Origin: Lentilactobacillus fungorum
Lineage (GTDB): Bacteria; Bacillota; Bacilli; Lactobacillales; Lactobacillaceae
NCBI RefSeq assembly: GCF_016860605.1
Contig: NZ_BNJR01000004.1
Span: 62,001 to 126,000 of the forward strand
Reading direction: 5' to 3'
Length of the DNA stretch: 64,000 bases
Numbering within the stretch: position 1 is the first letter of the stretch; each line of letters opens with the position of its first letter. The translations under genes and the position numbers were made by a program. This document shows, in pieces, positions 29,432 to 38,160 of this stretch. The notes beneath the pieces were generated by a model. It was not told the origin of the DNA and did no database searches. It saw only the letters and a list, made by a program, of their open reading frames with translations.

Positions 29432-30676
29432 ATGAGTAAAGAACTTTTGGGCGCCCTTTCAGCATTAGAAGAAGAAAAGGGCATCAAAAAAGAAGTAGTT
29501 ATCGAAGCCTTGCAGGCGGCACTAGTTTCAGCTTATAAACGAAACTATGGCCAAGCACAAAATGTTGAAGTTAATTTTGACGAAACGAAGGGTGAAATGC
29601 ACGTCTACTCCGTGAAAACGGTTGTTGACGATGTTGTTAACGACCAACTTCAAGTGTCACTAAGCGATGCCCTTCAAATTAATAAGGGTTATGAGTTAGG
29701 CGACGAGATTAAGTTTGAGGTAACCCCTAAAAACTTTGGCCGAATCGCTGCCCAAACAGCTAAGCAAGTTATTATGCAGCGGGTACGAGAAGCCGAACGG
29801 GAAAATGTTTACGACGAATATTCCAAATATTTGGATGAGTTGGTTACTGGAACCGTTGAACGGCAAGACACCCGTTTTGTTTATGTAAATTTGGGGAAAG
29901 TTGAGGCGGTCATGGGAATTAAAGACCAAATGCCTAACGAAGTTTATCGTCCCCAAGATCGGATTAAGGTTTACGTGACTAAAGTTGAAAACGCCACAAA
30001 GGGACCACAGGTATTTGTTAGCCGAACAGCCGCCGGCATGCTTAAACGCTTGTTTGAACAAGAGGTGCCGGAGATTTATGATGGAACTGTTGAGATTGTC
30101 TCGATTGCTAGAGAAGCTGGTGATCGAGCAAAAGTTGCGGTTCGTTCAAATAGCAAGGATATCGATCCGGTGGGAACCGCAGTTGGGCCAAGGGGTCAGC
30201 GAGTTCAAACAATTGTGAATGAGCTTCATGGCGAAAATATGGATATTGTTGAATGGGACGAAGATGATGCAGTGTACATTGCCAACGCCTTAAATCCCGC
30301 TGAAGTGATTGACGTCATTTTCGATGATGACAATGATCGGGCTTGCACCGTTATCGTACCGGATTATCAACTGTCATTAGCAATTGGTAAGAAGGGCCAA
30401 AATGCAAGGCTGGCGGCAAAGTTAACCGGTTTTAAGATTGATATTAAGTCGGAAACCGATGCCAAGGAATTTTTGGCCAATCGCCAAGCTGCAACGAACG
30501 ATTCTGGTAACCAGCCAGCCGATTCGGCGGATCAACCCGTTGACTCAGATGAATCAGTTAAACCTAGTGAAGCCGCTCAAGCAAACGACTCGGCTGAAAC
30601 GACGCCATCTGATGCATCGGTTAACCAGACATCCGTCACCAATCCCAACGACACCGATCAATCTGATCAGGATTAA
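29432..30676 (+). CDS. nusA: Transcription termination/antitermination factor NusA
   Basis: RNA polymerase-binding factor that increases pausing and helps hairpin termination. 414 residues: N-terminal polymerase-binding domain, S1 domain (about 130-200), then two KH domains with GPRGQRVQTIV near 250 and AIGKKGQNARLAAKL near 317. The last 70 residues are a low-complexity acidic Ser/Asp/Pro-rich tail, longer than in B. subtilis. It may autoregulate through the leader terminator at 28759-28785. Confidence 0.97.
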   Translation: MSKELLGALSALEEEKGIKKEVVIEALQAALVSAYKRNYGQAQNVEVNFDETKGEMHVYSVKTVVDDVVNDQLQVSLSDALQINKGYELGDEIKFEVTPKNFGRIAAQTAKQVIMQRVREAERENVYDEYSKYLDELVTGTVERQDTRFVYVNLGKVEAVMGIKDQMPNEVYRPQDRIKVYVTKVENATKGPQVFVSRTAAGMLKRLFEQEVPEIYDGTVEIVSIAREAGDRAKVAVRSNSKDIDPVGTAVGPRGQRVQTIVNELHGENMDIVEWDEDDAVYIANALNPAEVIDVIFDDDNDRACTVIVPDYQLSLAIGKKGQNARLAAKLTGFKIDIKSETDAKEFLANRQAATNDSGNQPADSADQPVDSDESVKPSEAAQANDSAETTPSDASVNQTSVTNPNDTDQSDQD

Positions 30677-30694
30677 TTTTTAGGAGGCGAGTGT

Positions 30695-30994
30695 ATGAAA
30701 AAGAGAAAAATCCCAATGCGCAAAGATATCGTCACTGGAGAAATGGCTCCTAAAAAGGAATTAGTTCGAATCGTCCGTGACGCTGATGGCAATGTTTCGA
30801 TTGATGAAACGGGCAAAAAATCCGGTCGGGGTGCCTACATTTCAATCAATGTCGATATCGCTAGGAAAGCCAAGGCCCAGCATACCTTTGAAAAGGTTTT
30901 TGCGACTAAGCTAACTGACGACTTCTATGATGACTTGATTGCTTATGTTGATCACAAGCAAGCTCGAAAAGAGTTGTTTGAGAATGGCAAATGA
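30695..30994 (+). CDS. ylxR: YlxR-family RNA-binding protein (RnpM-like)
   Basis: A 99-residue basic DUF448 protein with IPMRKDIVTGEMAPKKELVRIV at the N terminus and GRGAYIS near residue 43, the RNA-binding core. B. subtilis YlxR has been described as an RNase P modulator. TTTAGGAGG precedes the ATG. Its last 11 bases overlap ylxQ. Confidence 0.93.
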   Translation: MKKRKIPMRKDIVTGEMAPKKELVRIVRDADGNVSIDETGKKSGRGAYISINVDIARKAKAQHTFEKVFATKLTDDFYDDLIAYVDHKQARKELFENGK

Positions 30995-31301
30995 CCAAGC
31001 AATTTTAAACTTTATCGGTATCGCAAGAAGAGCAAGTAAAATCGTCTCTGGACAGGAGAAATTGCTTTCCGAAATCAGAAGTGGTAGAATTCATTTCTTA
31101 TTTATTGCTTCGGATTCGGGTCAAGCGACTCAAAAAAAGTTTACTGATAAGTCTAATTACTACCATATTCCAATAAATAACGGGTACACTAAAGAAGTGC
31201 TTAGTAATGCAATCGGCATCAAGCGAACGATTATTGGTATTTCTGATCAGGGTATGGCGAAGAAATTAATTGAACTAACTGATAATAACAAGGGAGAGTG
31301 A
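30984..31301 (+). CDS. ylxQ: YlxQ, L7Ae-family RNA-binding protein
   Basis: A 105-residue L7Ae/L30e-fold protein with [21 protein letters not shown] at its start and [15 protein letters not shown] near residue 38. Such proteins bind kink-turn RNA; the cellular target of YlxQ is uncertain. ATG 30984 lies inside the end of ylxR. It is followed by infB after 4 bases. Confidence 0.92.
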   Translation: MANDQAILNFIGIARRASKIVSGQEKLLSEIRSGRIHFLFIASDSGQATQKKFTDKSNYYHIPINNGYTKEVLSNAIGIKRTIIGISDQGMAKKLIELTDNNKGE

Positions 31302-31305
31302 TGAT

Positions 31306-33882
31306 ATGGGGAAAAAGCGAATTTACGAATTGGCTAAAGAACTCAATGTCTCCAGTAAACAAATCGTTGATCGCGCTGATCAAGCTGGCTTTTCAATTAA
31401 GAACCACATGTCAACGGTCGATGATAACCAAGAAAGGCAAATTAGAAAGCTGTTTAGTAAGGGTAAAACCAGCTCGGCAAACCACCAAGCACGGCCAAAA
31501 CAAACGAATGGCCAACATCCGGTAAATCATAATAATCAAAAAGCGGCAGCGACTCATTCAACCACTAACCGCAATTCAGCAAGTGGCCAATCAAATCATG
31601 CAAGTAGTAATCGGCCTGGCAACCATTCTTTGAATCGATCCAGGACGCAGCAGTCAACGAATCGTGCCGAAAGTCGCCCGAGTCGTGACAATCACGCGGG
31701 TAATACTAATCAATCCCGTAATGGCAATAGCAATCGAAATGCTAATGGTAATCATTCTGCTAGAAATGATCGCAGCCAGAACCAAAGTGATAGTCGAAAT
31801 CGTTCACGGAATAACAATCAAAACCATAACCAAAATAACAGTCAAAACCATAGCCAAAACAATAATCATTCCGGCAACACAACGCGGCCAACGACGAATG
31901 CGTCAAGTAATCGGCCGAGTGAAAATCATGGTAACAGTCATTCAAATGCGGCTCATCGGAATACGGGTAGCGGCCGGTTTGGCGGTAGTTTGAATCGAAA
32001 TAATAATCGTGGCGGTTCCAGAAAATCAAATAAAAAGCGTAATAAGAAGCAACGCAAGCAAAAGAACCAACGCTTACGTCAAGTTGAACATCATGGAGCA
32101 CCTGAGCGTAAAGAGCGGCCATTACCAAAAGTACTTGAGTACGAAGATGGTATGAATGCTCAAGACCTCGGAAAAATTTTGCACAGAGAGCCAGCAGAAA
32201 TTGTAAAGAAGCTCTTTATGCTTGGCGTGATGGTTAACCAAAACCAATCGCTTGATAAAGACACGATTGAAATTTTAGCCGCCGATTATGGCATTGAGGC
32301 TAAAGAAAAGGTTCATCAAGATTTATCTAATTTGGATAAGATTTTTGAAAAAGAAGAAGCCAACGCGGATCATTTAGTATCCAGGCCACCAGTTGTAACA
32401 ATTATGGGACACGTTGACCATGGTAAAACAACCCTGTTGGATCATCTACGGCACTCACACATTACGGCTGGTGAAGCTGGTGGGATTACCCAAGCAATCG
32501 GGGCTTACCAAGTGCGCCATGGCGACAATTTAATTACCTTCTTGGATACGCCTGGACACGCGGCCTTTACTGAAATGCGGGCTCGTGGGGCTAATATTAC
32601 TGATATTACGGTCCTTGTGGTTGCGGCTGATGATGGGGTGATGCCACAAACAATCGAAGCTATCAACCATGCCAAGGCTGCTAAGACGCCAATCATTGTA
32701 GCGATTAATAAGATTGACAAGCCGGATGCTAATCCACAACACGTGACTGATCAGTTAATGCAGTATGGATTAATCCCAGAAGATAATGGTGGCGACACCA
32801 TCTTTGTTAATATTTCTGCTAAGTTTGGCAAAAATATCGACGAGTTACTTGATATGATTATTCTTGAAGCTGAGATGTTAGAATTAAAGGCTAACCCTGA
32901 ACAACCGGGAGCTGGTTCAGTCATTGAAGCTCGTTTGGACCAAGGCCAAGGACCCGTGGCAACGTTGCTGGTTCAACAAGGAACGTTACGAGTAGGCGAT
33001 CCAATTGTCGTGGGTAATACTTTTGGTCGAGTTCGAACAATGACCAATGAACGAGGCCGTGATTTGAAGAAAGCCACGCCTGCAATGCCGGTATCAATTA
33101 CTGGCTTAAATGACGTACCGGAAGCCGGTGATCGATTTGTTGTCTTTGATGATGAAAAGACCGCTCGCTCGGTTGGTGAAGAACGGGCTAAAGAAGCCCA
33201 AGTTGAAGAACGTCGCAAGACAACCCGAGTAACGCTGGATAGCTTGTTTGATTCCCTAAAAGAAGGGGAAATGAAGGAAGTTGACATTGTCATTAAGGCT
33301 GACGTTCAAGGTTCCGTTGAGGCGCTTTCAAATAGCCTGCAAAAGATCGATGTTAAGGGCGTCAAGGTTAACATTATTCATGCCGCTGTTGGTGCTATCA
33401 ATGAAAGTGATGTTGCTTTAGCAGAAGCAAGTAATGCCATCATCATTGGTTTTAATGTCCGCCCAACCCCACAGGCTAAATCTCAAGCTGAAAGCGATCA
33501 TGTCGACATTCGATTGCATCAAGTAATCTATAATGCAATTGATGAAGTTGAGTCGGCCATGAAAGGAATGCTGGCACCAACTTATCAAGAACAAGTAACT
33601 GGCCAAGTTGAGGTTCGAGATATCTTTAAAGCTTCTAAAGTTGGGACGATTGCTGGCGGTATGGTTGTGGATGGCTACATTCAAAAGAACAGCAAAGTTC
33701 GCCTGATTAGAGATGGCGTTGTTGTTTACACGGGTGAGTTAAATAGCTTGAAGCGATTTAAAGATGATGTTAATGAGGTTAAACAAGGCTTCGAACTTGG
33801 TTTGACCATTAAAGATTATAATGATATCAAGGTCGGTGATGTGATTGAAGCCTATATCATGAAAGAAGTCCCAGTTAAGTAA
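31306..33882 (+). CDS. infB: Translation initiation factor IF-2
   Basis: GTPase that brings fMet-tRNA to the 30S subunit, 858 residues. After a short N-terminal IF2_N domain (residues 1-50) comes a 200-residue low-complexity linker dominated by Asn, Ser, His, Gln and Arg. The second IF2_N domain, the G domain ([12 protein letters not shown] near residue 369, DTPGHAAF near 415, NKID near 469), and domains II-IV follow. The linker gives long spurious reading frames on both strands. Confidence 0.97.
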   Translation: MGKKRIYELAKELNVSSKQIVDRADQAGFSIKNHMSTVDDNQERQIRKLFSKGKTSSANHQARPKQTNGQHPVNHNNQKAAATHSTTNRNSASGQSNHASSNRPGNHSLNRSRTQQSTNRAESRPSRDNHAGNTNQSRNGNSNRNANGNHSARNDRSQNQSDSRNRSRNNNQNHNQNNSQNHSQNNNHSGNTTRPTTNASSNRPSENHGNSHSNAAHRNTGSGRFGGSLNRNNNRGGSRKSNKKRNKKQRKQKNQRLRQVEHHGAPERKERPLPKVLEYEDGMNAQDLGKILHREPAEIVKKLFMLGVMVNQNQSLDKDTIEILAADYGIEAKEKVHQDLSNLDKIFEKEEANADHLVSRPPVVTIMGHVDHGKTTLLDHLRHSHITAGEAGGITQAIGAYQVRHGDNLITFLDTPGHAAFTEMRARGANITDITVLVVAADDGVMPQTIEAINHAKAAKTPIIVAINKIDKPDANPQHVTDQLMQYGLIPEDNGGDTIFVNISAKFGKNIDELLDMIILEAEMLELKANPEQPGAGSVIEARLDQGQGPVATLLVQQGTLRVGDPIVVGNTFGRVRTMTNERGRDLKKATPAMPVSITGLNDVPEAGDRFVVFDDEKTARSVGEERAKEAQVEERRKTTRVTLDSLFDSLKEGEMKEVDIVIKADVQGSVEALSNSLQKIDVKGVKVNIIHAAVGAINESDVALAEASNAIIIGFNVRPTPQAKSQAESDHVDIRLHQVIYNAIDEVESAMKGMLAPTYQEQVTGQVEVRDIFKASKVGTIAGGMVVDGYIQKNSKVRLIRDGVVVYTGELNSLKRFKDDVNEVKQGFELGLTIKDYNDIKVGDVIEAYIMKEVPVK

Positions 33883-33897
33883 TCGGAGGTATTTCTT

Positions 33898-34251
33898 ATG
33901 GCACACTATCGCGTTGGTCGATTAGAACAAGAAATCCAAAAAGAAGTCAATGATATTCTGCTAAAGCGAATTCGCGACCCACGGGTTGAAGGCGTCACGT
34001 TAACTGGCGTAGAAGTCACTGGCGACTTACAACAAGCAACGATTTATTATAGTATCTTGTCAGACAAAAAAGAAGATGAACAGCGAACAGCTGAGGGACT
34101 TGAAAAAGCCAGTGGATTGATTCGTGGTGAGCTGGGGCATCGACTAAGCATCTACAAGACACCTGAAATCAAGTTTGAATTGGACACGTCTGTCCAATAT
34201 GGTGATAAGATTGATCGATTGATTAATAAACTTAAGCGGCAGGGAGATTAA
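33898..34251 (+). CDS. rbfA: Ribosome-binding factor A
   Basis: KH-fold 30S maturation factor, 117 residues. It has RVGRLEQEIQKEV at the start, IRDPRVEGVTLTGVEV near residue 24, and the C-terminal IKFELDTSVQYGDKI. Last gene of the rimP-infB operon. TCGGAGG precedes the ATG. A giant hairpin follows. Confidence 0.96.
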   Translation: MAHYRVGRLEQEIQKEVNDILLKRIRDPRVEGVTLTGVEVTGDLQQATIYYSILSDKKEDEQRTAEGLEKASGLIRGELGHRLSIYKTPEIKFELDTSVQYGDKIDRLINKLKRQGD

Positions 34252-34271
34252 TCTTTCAGCTGTTAAATTAA

Positions 34272-34395
34272 AATAGCGTGGCCAAAAAGGCGGTTTTGAT
34301 GATGGTACTCTGGCGGTTAATGAGTTTCGATGAAATTCATTAACTTTTCGGAGCTGATCAAGAAAACGGCGGCTTTTCTGGGCCACGTTATTTTT
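34272..34395. terminator. Giant hairpin between rbfA and truB, probable bidirectional terminator
   Basis: TAGCGTGGCC (34274-34283) pairs with GGCCACGTTA (34381-34390, one wobble). Inside, GTTTT/AAAAC, GAT/ATC, CTC/GAG and a perfect GTTAATGA/TCATTAAC (34316-34323 with 34337-34344) stack in order. A TTATTTTT tract follows on plus and a T-rich tract on minus. Confidence 0.65.
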
Positions 34396-34436
34396 GTGAT
34401 ATACTTTTATTACATGACAATACTAGGAGAATGAGA

Positions 34437-35342
34437 ATGGATGGCGTAATTGCTTTGTATAAAGAGCGGGGGATGACCAGCCATGAATGTGTCAGTTCCC
34501 TGCGAAAAATTTTGCATACGAAAAAGATTGGTCATACAGGGACTTTAGACCCCAATGTAGACGGTGTGCTGCCAATTTGTATTGGTAAGGCAACTAAAAT
34601 TAGTGAACTGATGATGGCTTCTGGCAAAGTGTATCGGGGTGCCATTACGTTAGGGGTTGCTTATGATACTGAGGACTTGGATGGACAATTGATTGCTCAG
34701 CAGCCAATTAAAACACCTCTAACGGCAGCAAAGATTGATCAAACATTGGCCAAACTTACCGGCGATCTGATGCAGACGCCACCGATGTACTCGGCTGTTA
34801 AAGTGAACGGCCATAAGTTGTATGAGTATGCTAGAAAAGGATTAACGGTTGAGCGGGCTTCTAGGCCAATTCACATTGATTATTTTAAGCAGCTTAAGCC
34901 GGCTAGTTATGATCCCACACGGCAGCAACAGACAATTTATTTTGAAGTTGGTTGCTCAAAAGGGACTTATGTGCGAACGTTGGCGGTTGATTTTGGCCGA
35001 TTAATTAACGTGCCTTCGGTGATGAGTCAATTAACGCGAATTCAAAGTGGTGGCTTTTATATTTCACAGTGTGTCACTTTGGAACAAGTGCAGGCAGCAA
35101 TGGATGCCGACGATGTCATTCAAGTGCTGCAGCCGCTAAAAGAAGCGCTCAAGCAGTATCCAACCTATGCATTGGATGAGAGCCGGTGGCAAATCGTGTC
35201 CCATGGTGGCTTTTTGGATGAGTCCATCAATTCAGATCACGCACCGGTTGTCTGCTTGGACTATTTGGGTGAAGTTAAAGCACTGTATCGATTTGAGCCA
35301 GCAAATTCGCAGTATCGGCCGTTTAAAATGTTTATTGCTTAA
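34437..35342 (+). CDS. truB: tRNA pseudouridine-55 synthase TruB
   Basis: Makes Psi55 in the T-loop of tRNA. 301 residues. It has GHTGTLDPNVDGVLP near residue 35 with the catalytic Asp, then YSAVKVNGHKLYEYAR near 117, and a C-terminal PUA-like region. ATG 34437 is preferred over ATG 34431 because AGGAG at 34425-34429 is 7 bases away instead of 1. A TATACT at 34400-34405 may give it its own promoter. truB-ribF is a standard pair. Confidence 0.96.
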   Translation: MDGVIALYKERGMTSHECVSSLRKILHTKKIGHTGTLDPNVDGVLPICIGKATKISELMMASGKVYRGAITLGVAYDTEDLDGQLIAQQPIKTPLTAAKIDQTLAKLTGDLMQTPPMYSAVKVNGHKLYEYARKGLTVERASRPIHIDYFKQLKPASYDPTRQQQTIYFEVGCSKGTYVRTLAVDFGRLINVPSVMSQLTRIQSGGFYISQCVTLEQVQAAMDADDVIQVLQPLKEALKQYPTYALDESRWQIVSHGGFLDESINSDHAPVVCLDYLGEVKALYRFEPANSQYRPFKMFIA

Positions 35343-35358
35343 ATAAGGAATGTGATTG

Positions 35359-36318
35359 ATGATGAAAATAACAAAGCTTCATTACCCATTGGCAGATTCG
35401 TTTCATGTCGATGGGCAAACGGTAGTTGCGATGGGCTTTTTCGATGGGTTTCATAAGGGACATCAAGAAGTGCTGAGACGGGCAAAGCAGGAAGCTGAAA
35501 AAACAGGCGCGACGTTTGCTGTGTTGACGTATGATCACCATCCAGCTGTTGTTTATAAAAAAATGTCGATGCATGAACGGCGCTATTTGACCTTGTTAGA
35601 TTATAAAATGGCGTTATTTGAGAAGTTTGGGGTCCAACAAGTCTTTTTGGTCAACTACTCGTATGCGTTTCAAAGCCAGACCCCAGCCCAATTTATTGAT
35701 CATTTTATCCAACGATTTAACGCCGTCGCGGTGGTGGCTGGCTTTGACCATACATATGGGGATAAGCAAACCGCAACGATGCAGAAGCTGCCAGAATATG
35801 CAAATGGTCGGTTCAACGTCATAACCGTTCCACCAGTTGAAAGTGGTGGGCAAAAAGTGAGTTCAACTCGGATCCGAATTGGCTTAGACTCTGGTGATGT
35901 TGACCAAGTAAACCAACTACTAGGCCGTTCATTTCAAACAACCGGGCTGATTGTCCACGGTGAAGAACGCGGCAGACTACTGGGTTATCCAACGGCTAAC
36001 GTTGAACACTCCGAGTACCAATGGTTGCCGAAAATCGGCATTTATGTTGTGACCGTCGATGTTTGCGGTCAACAATATTTAGGCATGGCCTCAATTGGCA
36101 AAAACGTCACGTTCTCCGCCACTCACCCAATGACGGTCGAAATCAACCTATTAGATTTTAATCAAAACATCTACGGTGAAGTTGTCAAGGTCAACTGGCT
36201 GCACTACTTACGCGATGAAATTAAATTTGAAACCCCAGAGCAATTAATCAACCAGCTTGGTAGTGATGCCAAAGCGACTCGCCAATATCTAATGGCTCAT
36301 CCAGAAATTTTGGCTTAG
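35359..36318 (+). CDS. ribF: Bifunctional riboflavin kinase/FAD synthetase
   Basis: Converts riboflavin to FMN and FAD. About 319 residues. The N-terminal nucleotidyltransferase domain has MGFFDGFHKGHQE near residue 24 (HxGH motif) and VSSTRIR near 168. The C-terminal riboflavin kinase domain has RLLGYPTANVE near 208. ATG 35359 is 9 bases after AAGGA; TTG 35356 and ATG 35362 are alternatives. Downstream lie two CIRCE boxes. Confidence 0.96.
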   Translation: MMKITKLHYPLADSFHVDGQTVVAMGFFDGFHKGHQEVLRRAKQEAEKTGATFAVLTYDHHPAVVYKKMSMHERRYLTLLDYKMALFEKFGVQQVFLVNYSYAFQSQTPAQFIDHFIQRFNAVAVVAGFDHTYGDKQTATMQKLPEYANGRFNVITVPPVESGGQKVSSTRIRIGLDSGDVDQVNQLLGRSFQTTGLIVHGEERGRLLGYPTANVEHSEYQWLPKIGIYVVTVDVCGQQYLGMASIGKNVTFSATHPMTVEINLLDFNQNIYGEVVKVNWLHYLRDEIKFETPEQLINQLGSDAKATRQYLMAHPEILA

Positions 36319-36323
36319 CACAA

Positions 36324-36350
36324 TTAGCACTCAAAACAAATTATTGCTAA
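36324..36350 (+). promoter_or_regulatory. Degenerate upstream CIRCE element
   Basis: Left arm TTAGCACTC is perfect. After exactly 9 bases the right arm reads TATTGCTAA, matching 7 of 9 positions of GAGTGCTAA. It lies immediately behind ribF and upstream of the hrcA promoter. Confidence 0.55.
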
Positions 36351-36367
36351 AAAGATGCTAGTTTTCC

Positions 36368-36434
36368 TTGACTAATGCGGAGGGGTTTGTTAAATTATAA
36401 ATGTGCCTTAGCACTCGGATATATTGAGTGCTAA
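36368..36434 (+). promoter_or_regulatory. hrcA promoter with perfect CIRCE operator
   Basis: TTGACT at 36368-36373 with TTAAAT or TAAATT 16-17 bases downstream. The CIRCE operator at 36408-36434 is TTAGCACTC, 9 bases, GAGTGCTAA, a perfect match for HrcA binding in the transcribed leader. Confidence 0.9.
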
Positions 36435-36449
36435 AAAGAGGTGATTCTG

Positions 36450-37481
36450 GTGCTAACGGATAGGCAAAAAAATATTCTTCAAATAATCATTCGTGATTAT
36501 ACAAGGACAGGGATGCCAGTTGGTTCCAAGGCATTAGCTTCGGAGTTTCCAACCCACGTCAGTTCCGCAACGGTTAGAAACGATATGGCTGCACTGGAAT
36601 CAAAGGGCTTAATCACCAAGACGCATTTTTCTTCCGGACGGATACCGTCAATTGAAGGTTATCGTTATTACGTTGATAACTTAGTTGAACCGGATCCCTT
36701 GGATGATAGTGCAGAGGATTTAATCAAGAATTCCTTTAACAGTGAGTTCAATCGGATTGATGAGATTATCCAAGAATCTGCTAAGGTATTGTCTGATTTA
36801 ACGAATTATATGGCATTAACGTTTAATCCCGAGTCAAGTGATAAGGTGACGCTTGGTGGCTTTAGGCTGGTCAAGCTAGATGATCGTCAAGTGATGGCGA
36901 TTATTGTGACGAATACAGGCCACGTGGTTAATAAAATTTTCCGTTTGGCAAACGTTTCTTCTGAGCAGCTTGAGACCATCGTTAATATCATTAATTCAGA
37001 GTTGGTTGGCAAACCACTGCAACAGGTGATGGTCAAACTTCAATCTGATATTCCCATGTTAATGACAAGATACATCCAGACACCGGAAGGATTTTTAAAG
37101 ATCTTTGGTGAGATGCTCGATGAAGCTGGCAAAGACAAAGTTCACGTTGATGGTGAGCTGAATTTATTGCGGTTTGTTGAACGTCAAGATATTGATCGTC
37201 TCAAACCGTTGTATAATTTGTTGGGAACTGAAGATACGGTTCAAAAGATCATCAACCCAAATTCTAACGATGTTCAGGTTCGAATTGGCGGTGAATTGCG
37301 TAATGATCTGCTAAAGGATTATAGTATCATTACTGGAACCTATGATTTAAACGAATACGGGCACGGCGTAATTGCAGTGATTGGCCCAACTCGAATGCCT
37401 TATTCAAAGGTGATCGGCATCGTTGGTGCTTTGAGAGAAGAGTTAACCAAGAAGCTTCTCGGTTACTATGATGATGACTAA
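36450..37481 (+). CDS. hrcA: Heat-inducible transcription repressor HrcA
   Basis: CIRCE-binding repressor of class I heat-shock genes, kept active by GroEL. 343 residues: winged-helix N terminus with GSKALASEFPTHVSSATVRND near residue 27, a GAF-like core, and the C-terminal YGHGVIAVIGPTRMPYSKV. GTG 36450 is chosen because AAGAGGTGA lies just upstream; GTG 36441 overlaps that site. Autoregulated through the CIRCE box 16 bases upstream. Confidence 0.96.
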   Translation: MLTDRQKNILQIIIRDYTRTGMPVGSKALASEFPTHVSSATVRNDMAALESKGLITKTHFSSGRIPSIEGYRYYVDNLVEPDPLDDSAEDLIKNSFNSEFNRIDEIIQESAKVLSDLTNYMALTFNPESSDKVTLGGFRLVKLDDRQVMAIIVTNTGHVVNKIFRLANVSSEQLETIVNIINSELVGKPLQQVMVKLQSDIPMLMTRYIQTPEGFLKIFGEMLDEAGKDKVHVDGELNLLRFVERQDIDRLKPLYNLLGTEDTVQKIINPNSNDVQVRIGGELRNDLLKDYSIITGTYDLNEYGHGVIAVIGPTRMPYSKVIGIVGALREELTKKLLGYYDDD

Positions 37482-37519
37482 GCTGGTATTTATGATTGAC
37501 AATTTAAGGAGGCGATTGT

Positions 37520-38134
37520 TTGGCAGACAACAAAAAAGATGATTCATTGAATCAGAATCAAGAACAGTCAAAAGAGCGCGACGTAAAGAAGCCCGTTGAC
37601 GATGCTAAGGCCACTCAAGTTGATCATCAAAACAGTTCAGCTAGTCATTCTGAAAAATCGTCAGAAGAAGTTACTAAGTTGAAGAAGACGGTTGTTGAAC
37701 TGCAGCAAAAGCTTGACAAAATGGAAGATCGTTACCTGCGGGCTGAGGCTGATATGAAGAATATTCAAAATCATGCCAAAAAAGAGCAAGCAGATTTGAT
37801 TAAGTATGACGGTCAACAATTAGCACACGACATCCTACCAATTGTTGATAACTTAAAACGGGCGCTTGAAGTTGAAGTCGTTGACGACAACGGCAAGCAG
37901 CTTAAAAAAGGTGTGTCGATGGTGTATGAGCATCTTAATAAAGCCCTCACAGATAACGGGGTGGAGCTTGTGGATGCGTTAAACAAGCCATTTGACCCTA
38001 AATTCGAACAAGCGATCCAGACTGCCGAAGCTGATGATGACCATCCAGCAGAAACGGTCGTTAAAGTTTTGCAGGATGGCTATCGTTTAAAGGATCGGGT
38101 ATTGCGACCAGCAATGGTTGTTGTAGCAAAATAA
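37520..38134 (+). CDS. grpE: Nucleotide exchange factor GrpE
   Basis: DnaK cochaperone releasing ADP. 204 residues: a disordered charged N terminus (1-55), a long coiled coil (about 55-110) with DRYLRAEADMKNIQ, and the beta domain with GYRLKDRVLRPAMVVV at the C terminus. TTG start behind AAGGAGG. In the CIRCE-controlled hrcA operon. Confidence 0.96.
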   Translation: MADNKKDDSLNQNQEQSKERDVKKPVDDAKATQVDHQNSSASHSEKSSEEVTKLKKTVVELQQKLDKMEDRYLRAEADMKNIQNHAKKEQADLIKYDGQQLAHDILPIVDNLKRALEVEVVDDNGKQLKKGVSMVYEHLNKALTDNGVELVDALNKPFDPKFEQAIQTAEADDDHPAETVVKVLQDGYRLKDRVLRPAMVVVAK

Positions 38135-38160
38135 ATCTTTAAAGAAAAAGAGGATTATTT

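Noticed and set aside
31700-31990. Short repeated units that could suggest a tandem repeat or CRISPR-like array
   Set aside because: The repeats are codon-level and irregular within infB, with no spacers; no CRISPR array or cas gene was found in the window.
31664-32128. Long overlapping reading frames on both strands inside infB
   Set aside because: They are by-products of the low-complexity Asn/Ser/His linker and have no start signals of their own.
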